Shown: positions 1-6,523 of the stretch, piece by piece
Numbering within the stretch: position 1 is the stretch's first letter
Layout: every line of letters starts with the position of its first letter
Assembly: GCA_947311795.1 (NCBI GenBank)
Contig: CAMZLX010000038.1
Location: 1 to 7,771, forward strand
DNA from: an uncultured Zetaproteobacteria bacterium
GTDB lineage: Bacteria; Pseudomonadota; Zetaproteobacteria; Mariprofundales; Mariprofundaceae
Reading direction: 5' to 3'
Length of the DNA: 7,771 nucleotides
Made by a program: the position numbers and the translations under genes
The notes under the pieces: generated by a model
Told to the model about the DNA's origin: nothing
The model's input: only the letters and a program-made list of their open reading frames with translations
The model's database searches: none

Positions 1-538
1 CCATGATTTGACCTTTGTCTGCTAAAAGCGCTTGGATATGCGCAGGGATTTTGGTGATGGCAGCGCCAATAACAATCACATCAAAGTCTTTACCCACGTT
101 AGCTTCAGCAAGCGCATCGGCATTCATAGCATTCACATGCATAATGCTTGCATTATCAATCCCATTATCGTTTAAGTTTTTCTCTGCGAGCTGAACCAAT
201 TCTTCATGGATTTCACAGCTGACCACGGTGTCGGCAAGGAGAGCCAACAGTGATGTTAAATAACCGGAAGCTGTTCCGATTTCGAGAACCCGCTCAGAAC
301 CTTGCAGGTTCAGGGCTTGAAGTATTTGAGCTTCTTGCAGAGGGGTGAGCATTTCTTGTTTTTCTGGTAGAGGCACAGAGCCTTCCATGTATGCCAAGCT
401 ACGCACATGTTCGGGCACATATTTCTCACGTGGGGAATCCATGAGTAGGTCAATCAAGTTTGGCTCTAAAACTTTGCAACAGCGAATTTGATACTCAACC
501 ATATTGCGGCGTGCTGCGTATAGTGTGCTTGAATCCAT
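1..538 (-). CDS. pcm: Protein-L-isoaspartate O-methyltransferase homologue (3' end outside window)
   Basis: SAM-dependent methyltransferase of the Pcm family, whose classical members methylate isoaspartyl residues in damaged cytosolic proteins. I translated 179 codons from the ATG at 536-538; the rest runs off the left edge. The N-terminus (ARRNMVEYQIR, then VLEPNLIDLL and SPREKYVP) matches the proteobacterial subgroup often encoded just upstream of tolC. The SAM-binding motif I is VLEIGTASGYLTS at about residues 85-97, where most relatives have GTGSGY. A post-motif DVIVIGAA precedes the truncation. The classical GQTISQP substrate-site motif is not recognisable; KQEMLTPLQEA stands in its place, so isoaspartyl repair activity is uncertain. 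A strong ribosome binding site lies 8 bases upstream of the ATG. The gene is divergent from the exchanger gene. If the usual context holds, tolC could lie downstream, outside the window. Confidence 0.85.
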   Translation of the reverse strand, partial: MDSSTLYAARRNMVEYQIRCCKVLEPNLIDLLMDSPREKYVPEHVRSLAYMEGSVPLPEKQEMLTPLQEAQILQALNLQGSERVLEIGTASGYLTSLLALLADTVVSCEIHEELVQLAEKNLNDNGIDNASIMHVNAMNADALAEANVGKDFDVIVIGAAITKIPAHIQALLADKGQIM

Positions 539-672
539 GATTAAAACTCCTCCCAATTGACGAGGGGAAGCATGGAGGATGCGCGACAATAATTCAAGGG
601 TATTTTGTGATGGCAGTCGCATTTTCAGGTAGGCTGGGTAGTGTGTCGCGTCATGAAAAGTGAGAATAAAAG
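539..672. other. Divergent intergenic region between pcm homologue and exchanger
   Basis: It holds the pcm ribosome binding site and presumably both promoters, but I see no convincing -35/-10 pair on either strand. TTGACG at 557-562 has no -10 at proper spacing. Tiny frames start at ATG 572 (6 codons, after GAGGGG), 579 (17 codons) and 653 (8 codons). None has enough support to be called a gene. Confidence 0.4.
547..554 (-). promoter_or_regulatory. Ribosome binding site of the pcm homologue
   Basis: On the minus strand this reads GGGAGGAG, with 8 bases to the ATG. It is a near-ideal Shine-Dalgarno sequence and fixes the start of the methyltransferase at 538. Confidence 0.75.
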
Positions 673-1632
673 ATGCTGATGGCTTGTGTTGCAATCGTGC
701 TTGGCTTGGTGCTTTTGGTTTGGAGCGCGGACAAGTTTGTTGAAGGTGCTTCGGGCATCGCCAAAAACTTTCAAGTACCCCCCATGATTATTGGGCTAAC
801 CATTGTTAGCTTGTGCACGTCATTGCCTGAAATGTTGGTTGCTTTGTTGGCTGCTTTGGATGGTAATAACAATCTTGGTATTGGTAATGCGATTGGTTCC
901 AATATTGCCAATATTGGGTTGGTTTTGGGTGTAACAGCATTGATCGCCCCACTTGCAGTCCAGTCTAAAGTTTTAAAACGCGAATATCCTGTGTTGTTTC
1001 TGATTATGCTGCTTGCGCTTAGTTTGATGTGGGATGGAGAACTGTCTCGCTGGTATGGTTTGGTGCTTATTGTTGGTTTGGTCTTGCTTATTGTTTGGTT
1101 ATTGCGTTTGGGTTTGCGAGAAAGGGATAGTGCATTGGAAGCTGAGTTTGACGACGTGATTCCTAAAAATGCAGATATGAAATCATCGGTTCTTTGGTTT
1201 GTTGTGGGTTTGGTTGTGTTGTTGCTAAGCTCGAAAATCGTGGTGTGGGGCGCGGTAGAAATTGCGACTCTTTTGGGTGTGAGTGACTTGGTGATTGGGT
1301 TAACCATTGTAGCCATTGGTACGAGTTTACCTGAGTTGGTTGCATCCATTGTTAGCGTATTGAAAAATGAAGCAGAGCTTGCCATTGGTAATGTGCTTGG
1401 TTCGAATATGTTTAATATTTTGGCAGTTTTATCTATGCCTGCTTTGGTGGCTCCGGGTGAGTTTGATGGGCAGACTTGGACGCGAGATATGCCTGTGATG
1501 TTTATATTTACGCTTGTATTAATCGTTGTCATGTATAGTTTTAAAAGTTCCGGACGTATCAGCAGAGTTGAAGGCGGCCTTCTGCTTTCTGGTTACGTGG
1601 GTTATTTGTATTTATTATATATTCAGGTTTAG
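673..1632 (+). CDS. Calcium/sodium antiporter, CaxA/YrbG family (K+-dependent Na+/Ca2+ exchanger-like)
   Basis: Inner-membrane cation exchanger, predicted to extrude Ca2+ in exchange for Na+. At 319 residues it is close to E. coli YrbG. It shows the two inverted alpha repeats of the family. Alpha-1 has GLTIVSLCTSLPE at residues 41-53 and GNAIGSNIAN at 71-80. Alpha-2 has GLTIVAIGTSLPE at 209-221 and GNVLGSNMFN at 239-248. The ion-binding acidic residues are probably Glu53 and Glu221. About ten hydrophobic segments are visible, and a charged loop (about 148-170) separates the two halves. Alpha-1 has Ser-Leu-Cys where alpha-2 has the canonical Ala-Ile-Gly. An in-frame TAA at 667-669 limits the start to ATG 673 or ATG 679; the Shine-Dalgarno is weak (AAGTGAG, 658-664). 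An 8-codon frame at 653-679 ends in TGATG over the second possible start. The gene stands alone and is convergent with the next gene. Confidence 0.93.
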   Translation: MLMACVAIVLGLVLLVWSADKFVEGASGIAKNFQVPPMIIGLTIVSLCTSLPEMLVALLAALDGNNNLGIGNAIGSNIANIGLVLGVTALIAPLAVQSKVLKREYPVLFLIMLLALSLMWDGELSRWYGLVLIVGLVLLIVWLLRLGLRERDSALEAEFDDVIPKNADMKSSVLWFVVGLVVLLLSSKIVVWGAVEIATLLGVSDLVIGLTIVAIGTSLPELVASIVSVLKNEAELAIGNVLGSNMFNILAVLSMPALVAPGEFDGQTWTRDMPVMFIFTLVLIVVMYSFKSSGRISRVEGGLLLSGYVGYLYLLYIQV

Positions 1633-1645
1633 CTTCTTGCTTAGG

Positions 1646-2950
1646 TTATGACCACGTTTCTTGAATCAGAATTTCACAGGTATCATCGCCTTCAACACGT
1701 TTGACACCCCTCATCAAGTCAAGAGTTTCTCCGACATGTTTTTTTTGAATTTCCTTCAGTATCTTTTTAATGGGTTCGCTGCCAGCATAAAATGTTTCGT
1801 AATCTTTGCCCTCAAGTTTCATCAACACACAGTCTGTAATAGCGCGAACCGAAGCAGTGCGCCGTTTATTAGCAACTATAGCTGTTTCACCAACAATACC
1901 ACTGGTTTCAACTGTTTTGATTAAACGTTCTGAACCATCAATATTCATAGTGACGGCAAGCTTTCCCTTACGCACAAGATAAACATCCAGTGTTTTATCA
2001 CCTTGTGTAAATATTGTCGTACCTGCTTTGACTTTATAAGGTTTCATTCTTGTGGCAATCCATTCGCGGCAATTGGCGCGAGCACCTTCAAATAAAGGCG
2101 TGAGTGCCAGTTGTTTAACCAACATGCGGCAGCGATAAAGCTTTTCAATACGTTGGTTGAAGGATGGAAGTTCAGTTTTGAATTTATCCAAAAGGTGATA
2201 GGGAAGTTCAAAGACTTCGGTAGGTCCTTTAGCAATCATTTCCGCTGAACGATGACCACCTGTGAAGTATCCTGTTTCCCCACAAATACCATTTTCACCT
2301 ATATCACCCAAATATGTTCGTTTGTTATTAAGGCTTAAATATCCTGATACAGCACCACTTATCACAATATAAAGCGAAGCGGCTGTATCACCCATTTTTG
2401 TAATAACTTGACCATCATTGAATTTATGAAATGTTAAGTTTTTAATCAAATAATCAAAATGTGAACTGTCCAAGGTTTTAAAAAAGTCACTGGCGAGAAG
2501 CTTGTTTCCTGCAATATCTGCATCATCGAGCAAAATCGATGGAGGGTTGTCTACACTGGAACCATGTTGCAGACATAAATCATAAATACGTTTTGGATTC
2601 TTTTTGTCCTCAGGGTAGAGCTGACTATACATACGCAAAGCGGCAACCGATTTAGATGTCTCCATAGTATTAGCATATCGTTCGGCTGTTATGAGGAACC
2701 ACCGTGCAGAAGAATCTAGCTCATTAGATTTTTGGTAGCCTCTTGCTGCTTGTAATGCAAGGCTAGCATCTTTTTCGATAATTAACGCAAGTGCAGCATA
2801 GTGTGCTGCTGCTTCAAGAAGTTTTTTCTTTTTGGTAAGTTTATTGATTTTATCCAGTACTTCTACTGCATCCGTATCGGAAATCGTACGGATTAAGGAT
2901 TTTTTTAAGGTTAGTACAAGCTGCTTTTCAAGTTTTTTCGCTTCTGACAC
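1646..2950 (-). CDS. Protein with two cyclic nucleotide-binding domains and a helical N-terminus
   Basis: Probable cytoplasmic regulatory protein sensing a cyclic nucleotide or related ligand; no output domain is recognisable. The frame is open to a GTG at 2986 (446 residues). I prefer the GTG at 2948-2950 (434 residues), because GGAGG lies 4 bases before it and nothing similar precedes the upstream GTG. In 446-residue numbering, residues 14-140 are Lys-rich and helical and look like TPR-type repeats (EAAAHYAALALIIEKD; ALQAARGYQKSNELD). Domain 1 (about 160-270) has the cassette GETGYFTGGHRSAEM at 236-250. Domain 2 (about 290-405) has GETAIVANKRRTASV at 366-380. Both cassettes keep the Gly-Glu and the Arg-Ser/Thr-Ala positions used in cNMP binding, so both could be active. 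No helix-turn-helix follows, so it is not a CRP-type transcription factor. It could act as a scaffold or an allosteric partner. It is divergent from the radical SAM gene. Confidence 0.85.
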   Translation of the reverse strand: MSEAKKLEKQLVLTLKKSLIRTISDTDAVEVLDKINKLTKKKKLLEAAAHYAALALIIEKDASLALQAARGYQKSNELDSSARWFLITAERYANTMETSKSVAALRMYSQLYPEDKKNPKRIYDLCLQHGSSVDNPPSILLDDADIAGNKLLASDFFKTLDSSHFDYLIKNLTFHKFNDGQVITKMGDTAASLYIVISGAVSGYLSLNNKRTYLGDIGENGICGETGYFTGGHRSAEMIAKGPTEVFELPYHLLDKFKTELPSFNQRIEKLYRCRMLVKQLALTPLFEGARANCREWIATRMKPYKVKAGTTIFTQGDKTLDVYLVRKGKLAVTMNIDGSERLIKTVETSGIVGETAIVANKRRTASVRAITDCVLMKLEGKDYETFYAGSEPIKKILKEIQKKHVGETLDLMRGVKRVEGDDTCEILIQETWS

Positions 2951-2954
2951 AAGC

Positions 2955-2959
2955 CCTCC
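2955..2959 (-). promoter_or_regulatory. Ribosome binding site favouring the inner GTG start
   Basis: The minus strand reads GGAGG, then GCTT, then GTG at 2950. The spacing of 4 is slightly short but the core match is perfect. The GTG at 2986 has no purine-rich element in the 20 bases before it. This site decides the start chosen for the cyclic-nucleotide-binding protein. Confidence 0.55.
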
Positions 2960-3014
2960 GTTTTTACTGATAATGCAATCCTTCACTGAATGATGATTGA
3001 TAGCAAGGCTCTCG

Positions 3015-3020
3015 TATAAT
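3015..3020 (+). promoter_or_regulatory. Putative -10 box for the radical SAM gene
   Basis: A perfect TATAAT on the plus strand, 24 bases before the ATG at 3045, in the divergent intergenic region. The -35 region is poor: the best hexamer at 16-base spacing is ATGATT (2993-2998), with 3 of 6 matches. Activator dependence or a chance match in A/T-rich DNA are both possible. Confidence 0.4.
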
Positions 3021-3044
3021 TAATTCTAGGATAATGCTTGGTGA

Positions 3045-4580
3045 ATGACTAGGTTCTTTATACTGATGAAACAAAAACATATTCTATTAACCACTTTAAA
3101 TGCTCGGTATGCACACAGTGCTATTGGTTTGCGCTATTTGTATGCTAATATGCAAGAGCTGCAAATGGATACAATAATCCAGGAGTTTACCATCAACGAC
3201 CAAGTGCAAGACATTGCGGAAAGGCTGTTGGCGCAAAAGCCTCAAATCATTGGTCTGGGTGTGTATATTTGGAATGTTCAACAATGTGCTGAGCTTGTGG
3301 CAACCCTTAAGAAGGTGTCGCCCAGTACGGTGATTATCCTCGGTGGACCTGAGGTAAGTTATTCACCGATGCGGATAAACTTTGATGCGGCAGATTATAT
3401 TATTCAGGGTGAGGGCGACTTGGCTTTTTATCAGTTGGTGAAAGCTATTCAAAGTGACTTGCCTCCCACAGAACGTTTAATTAAAGCGCCATTACCCGCA
3501 ATTGAAGCTATTGTGATGCCTTATGATTTTTATACAGATGAAGATGTGGCGAACCGTTATATTTATGTAGAAGCCTCGCGCGGCTGCCCATTTCAATGTG
3601 AGTTTTGTTTGTCCTCATTGGATGAAAAAGTGCGTAATTTTGATGTGAATCAGTTTTTAAATGCACTGGATACTTTATGGCAGCGTGGTGTACGCAACTA
3701 TAAATTTATTGATAGAACCTTTAATCTAAATATTAAATTTGCAACACGATTGTTGGACTTTTTCTTATCCAAAGATGAAGATTACTTTGTACATTTCGAA
3801 GTGATTCCTGACCATTTTCCTGAGGCTTTGCGCCAACGTATGAGCCAATTCAGACCTGCTTCATTACAATTGGAAATTGGCATTCAAACTTTAAACCTAG
3901 AAGTCGCCAAGAACATTCACCGCAATCTTAAAATGGATAAGATTGAGCAAAATATTGCATTCTTGGAGCATGAAACATCAGCGCATATGCACTTGGACTT
4001 GATTGTGGGGCTTCCTGGTGAGACTTTACAAAGTTTTGGTTTGGGGCTTAATAAACTTGTGAATATGTCCAAGGCGGAAATTCAAATTGGCATTCTGAAG
4101 AAGTTAGCAGGAACGACTTTAGACAGACATGATGAAATGTATGGTATGGTGTATTCAGATGTGCCGCCTTATGATATTTTACGAAATGATGTTTTAAGTT
4201 TTGAAGATATTCAGAATATGAAACGTTTTGCCCGCTTTTGGAACTTGTATTACAACAGCGGCAACTTTAAGCAGAGCATTGTCCAGCTTTGGTCGGATGG
4301 CGGGGTGTTTGAAAATTTCTTTGCTTTTTCTTTGTGGGTGTATGCAAAATCGAACAGTACTTGGAAAATATCTTTGGAGCGGTTGGCATTGTATTTATTT
4401 GAGTATCGCGTGCAGGTTCAAGATGCCAGCAAAGAGGATGTTGCAGCTGTGTTGCTTGCCGACATCATGAAGCTTGAAGGACGAAAAGTGCCCAACTTCT
4501 TAAAACCCTTTGCCCAAGGTTTGGATGTGCACAGGAAAATTGCTAAAGGTCAAAATAAGCGCCAGCAACGGCATTTATAG
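3045..4580 (+). CDS. B12-binding-domain radical SAM protein with DUF4080-like C-terminus
   Basis: Radical SAM enzyme of unknown substrate; members are annotated only by domain. The frame encodes 511 residues from ATG 3045. ATG 3066 (MKQKHILLTTLNARYAHS) is an equally likely start and removes 7 residues; neither has a strong Shine-Dalgarno. The order is a Rossmann-like cobalamin-binding domain (about 10-140, with QIIGLGVYIW and ILGGPEVSY), then a radical SAM domain (about 170-370) whose iron-sulphur cluster motif is C181-x3-C185-x2-C188 in ASRGCPFQCEFC, then a C-terminal region (about 380-500) like DUF4080. GEGD at 122-125 and LDLIVGLPGET at 318-327 are typical of this group. The DxHxxG cobalamin-ligand motif is absent, which I believe is normal here, so cofactor use is uncertain. 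The stop lies only 3 bases from the convergent DUF11 gene. Confidence 0.9.
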   Translation: MTRFFILMKQKHILLTTLNARYAHSAIGLRYLYANMQELQMDTIIQEFTINDQVQDIAERLLAQKPQIIGLGVYIWNVQQCAELVATLKKVSPSTVIILGGPEVSYSPMRINFDAADYIIQGEGDLAFYQLVKAIQSDLPPTERLIKAPLPAIEAIVMPYDFYTDEDVANRYIYVEASRGCPFQCEFCLSSLDEKVRNFDVNQFLNALDTLWQRGVRNYKFIDRTFNLNIKFATRLLDFFLSKDEDYFVHFEVIPDHFPEALRQRMSQFRPASLQLEIGIQTLNLEVAKNIHRNLKMDKIEQNIAFLEHETSAHMHLDLIVGLPGETLQSFGLGLNKLVNMSKAEIQIGILKKLAGTTLDRHDEMYGMVYSDVPPYDILRNDVLSFEDIQNMKRFARFWNLYYNSGNFKQSIVQLWSDGGVFENFFAFSLWVYAKSNSTWKISLERLALYLFEYRVQVQDASKEDVAAVLLADIMKLEGRKVPNFLKPFAQGLDVHRKIAKGQNKRQQRHL

Positions 4581-4583
4581 CCC

Positions 4584-6500
4584 TTATTTCACTTGGGTTT
4601 GGTAGTTGAGGAAGTATTGTCCTGAAGGTGGCATGCTTCCTGTCAGAAGTTGTCTAAAGTGGGTGATAGCAGGGTCAAATGTACATACGCCACTACCCAA
4701 TGCTGGTGGGTTATAGCCAAAGCTTACACCACCGTTGTTGGAGAAAGTAAGTGCCCCAGGCGTTAAGGTTGATGCTGGTGCGCCATCGGTGAAGGTGATG
4801 GTGTGTGGTGTAGGTTGTGTCGCCGTAGCGGGCATACAATCAATACCTAATGCGGTGTAGCGGCTTAAAGCATCGTTTTGACCAACAGATGTGGCAGCAC
4901 CTGTTCCCGTATTGTTCACCTGTACAGTGTAGGTAAGCAAAGCACCAGGATCTGCTGATGCAGCACTTGCAGATTTAAGCACGGTTAGAATGGGCGGGTT
5001 AATAATATTCGTTAAGTCGCTAGCTGTGTTATTGAGAATGAGATTATCAGGTTTTGTGCTTGATACTGTGGCAGTGTTGGTCACTACACCAATAGCAGGT
5101 GCAGTCACGGTTAAAGTGATGGGCGGTAGTGATGCACCTTTGAGCAAAGGCCCAGGGTGCGTACAACTCAGTGTGCCTGCAAATGAACATGTCCAACCTG
5201 TACCTGTTGCTGATACATAGTTTAAACCCGCAGGCAGAGTATCCACAACTGTAATTGTGTCTACAGCAGTTAAATCTAATAATGTTGCAGTGCCAACATT
5301 ACTTACCGTAAGTGTGTAGTGATTAGGGATACCTACACCAAAATCACCAATATGTGTTTTGGTGATGGCTAAATCAGCAAATAAGTCATTTTCAATAACG
5401 ATCATTTCGGAGCTTAATAGTACCATATCACTACCTGAACTGTATTCCGTAGTTAAACTGCTTTGACCTGATGCCAATTGAGCTGAAATATCATAGTGAT
5501 CTACATCGACACCGTAAGTTGCAGGAATTCCACCAAGGACTAGAGGCAGTGTAGGATTGGTAGTGTTTCTCGTACCATTGAATTGATTGGGTGTGCCTGT
5601 TGTAGGATCTAATAGAGGATTAAGTGGGCCCGAAAGTACAAATGTTGGTACAGGGTTTGGTAAAACATTAATTTTTAGGTTTTCACTAAATAATGTGCCT
5701 GGAGTAGAGTTGGCTTCATCGCCTTCCCAAGTGGTAACCACAACCTTGCCAGTTGGGATAGCTGGCGCAGTAAAACCATTTGCAGTAATCAAGACGTTTG
5801 CATTCCTATATACCTGTAATCCATCATATAGCTTAATAACCCGAAAAGGTTCAGCAGGGTTTTCATAGATAACATGAAGTGCCCACCCAGCTAAAGTACC
5901 ATAGACGAGGCACTGATAGCCGAGCGTATTTACAGTGAGACCGCTGAAAGTATATATGGCGTTGCCAGTCGCTGCGACTTGGGATGTTACATTGGCATAA
6001 CCACCAAAGTATTGGTAATTGTACGTTGGTGCTGGCCATGTATGCGTGAATAAGTCGGTCATATTTTTACTTGAAGTGATAGGGGTACCATTCAGAATTA
6101 CATTGAAATCTGGCAAGGCAGAGTTTGAAGGTGCGTTGCCAATAGGTGGGGTGTAAGGGGGGACAACTGGGTTTGGGTCATACGAGCCAGCCCAATATAG
6201 ATGAGCCTCTAGTATGGTTGACCCAACAGGTATGCCTAAGTTAACTAAATCACCTGGCTTACGCATCGCAACCCCCAAGTCTGATGAGGAACTAAGGCCA
6301 ACATTACAAGGTAACGGACTTAACCAAACAAAAGGGTTAGGATCTTTGTTTGCACGCAGAGTCCCTCCAATACTTAAAGAGTTAATGTGCCCTGAGTATT
6401 CATAAGATAGTGAACCAATAGGGTGCGATGGTATAGCACTTGCAGCAAACGAGCCTAGCCAACAGCATAACAATAATAAGATCAGTTTAAGAGTGTTCAT
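4584..6500 (-). CDS. Secreted surface protein with two C-terminal DUF11-type repeats
   Basis: Predicted exported protein of 638 residues from the ATG at 6498-6500. The frame stays open 19 codons further upstream, but only from 6500 does it begin with a good signal peptide (MNTLKLILLLLCCWLGSFAASA, cleavage near residue 22). The upstream extension would overlap the collagen-like gene. There is no lipobox. Residues 25-360 are rich in Gly, Thr, Pro and Asn and look like beta-sandwich domains (AHLYWAGSYDP; VVVTTWEGDEAN); I do not recognise a named family there. A DUF11-type repeat starts at about 375 (ADLAITKTHIGDF, then WTCSFAGTLSC and VTNTATVSS). A second starts at about 503 (ILTVLKSASAA, YTVQVNNTG) and runs to the C-terminus. 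DUF11 domains occur in bacterial and archaeal surface proteins and adhesins. No LPXTG, PEP-CTERM or transmembrane anchor ends the protein. It follows the collagen-like gene by 23 bases, so it is probably cotranscribed. Its ribosome binding site is poor, which suggests coupling. Confidence 0.8.
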   Translation of the reverse strand: MNTLKLILLLLCCWLGSFAASAIPSHPIGSLSYEYSGHINSLSIGGTLRANKDPNPFVWLSPLPCNVGLSSSSDLGVAMRKPGDLVNLGIPVGSTILEAHLYWAGSYDPNPVVPPYTPPIGNAPSNSALPDFNVILNGTPITSSKNMTDLFTHTWPAPTYNYQYFGGYANVTSQVAATGNAIYTFSGLTVNTLGYQCLVYGTLAGWALHVIYENPAEPFRVIKLYDGLQVYRNANVLITANGFTAPAIPTGKVVVTTWEGDEANSTPGTLFSENLKINVLPNPVPTFVLSGPLNPLLDPTTGTPNQFNGTRNTTNPTLPLVLGGIPATYGVDVDHYDISAQLASGQSSLTTEYSSGSDMVLLSSEMIVIENDLFADLAITKTHIGDFGVGIPNHYTLTVSNVGTATLLDLTAVDTITVVDTLPAGLNYVSATGTGWTCSFAGTLSCTHPGPLLKGASLPPITLTVTAPAIGVVTNTATVSSTKPDNLILNNTASDLTNIINPPILTVLKSASAASADPGALLTYTVQVNNTGTGAATSVGQNDALSRYTALGIDCMPATATQPTPHTITFTDGAPASTLTPGALTFSNNGGVSFGYNPPALGSGVCTFDPAITHFRQLLTGSMPPSGQYFLNYQTQVK

Positions 6501-6523
6501 TTCGTATAGAGCGCGGGGTATTC

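Noticed and set aside
653..679. Eight-codon frame ending TGATG at the exchanger start, as a leader peptide
   Set aside because: There is no ribosome binding site and no regulatory residue pattern, and frames this short occur by chance.
771..1532. Minus-strand open frame of 253 codons opposite the exchanger
   Set aside because: It is a shadow of a well-recognised membrane protein. Its translation is Thr/Ser/Asn/Pro-rich with no domain.
6422..6500. Lipoprotein signal in the DUF11 protein (Leu-Leu-Leu-Leu-Cys-Cys)
   Set aside because: The residue before the cysteine is Leu, not Gly, Ala or Ser, and a normal signal peptidase I site (ASA) follows.
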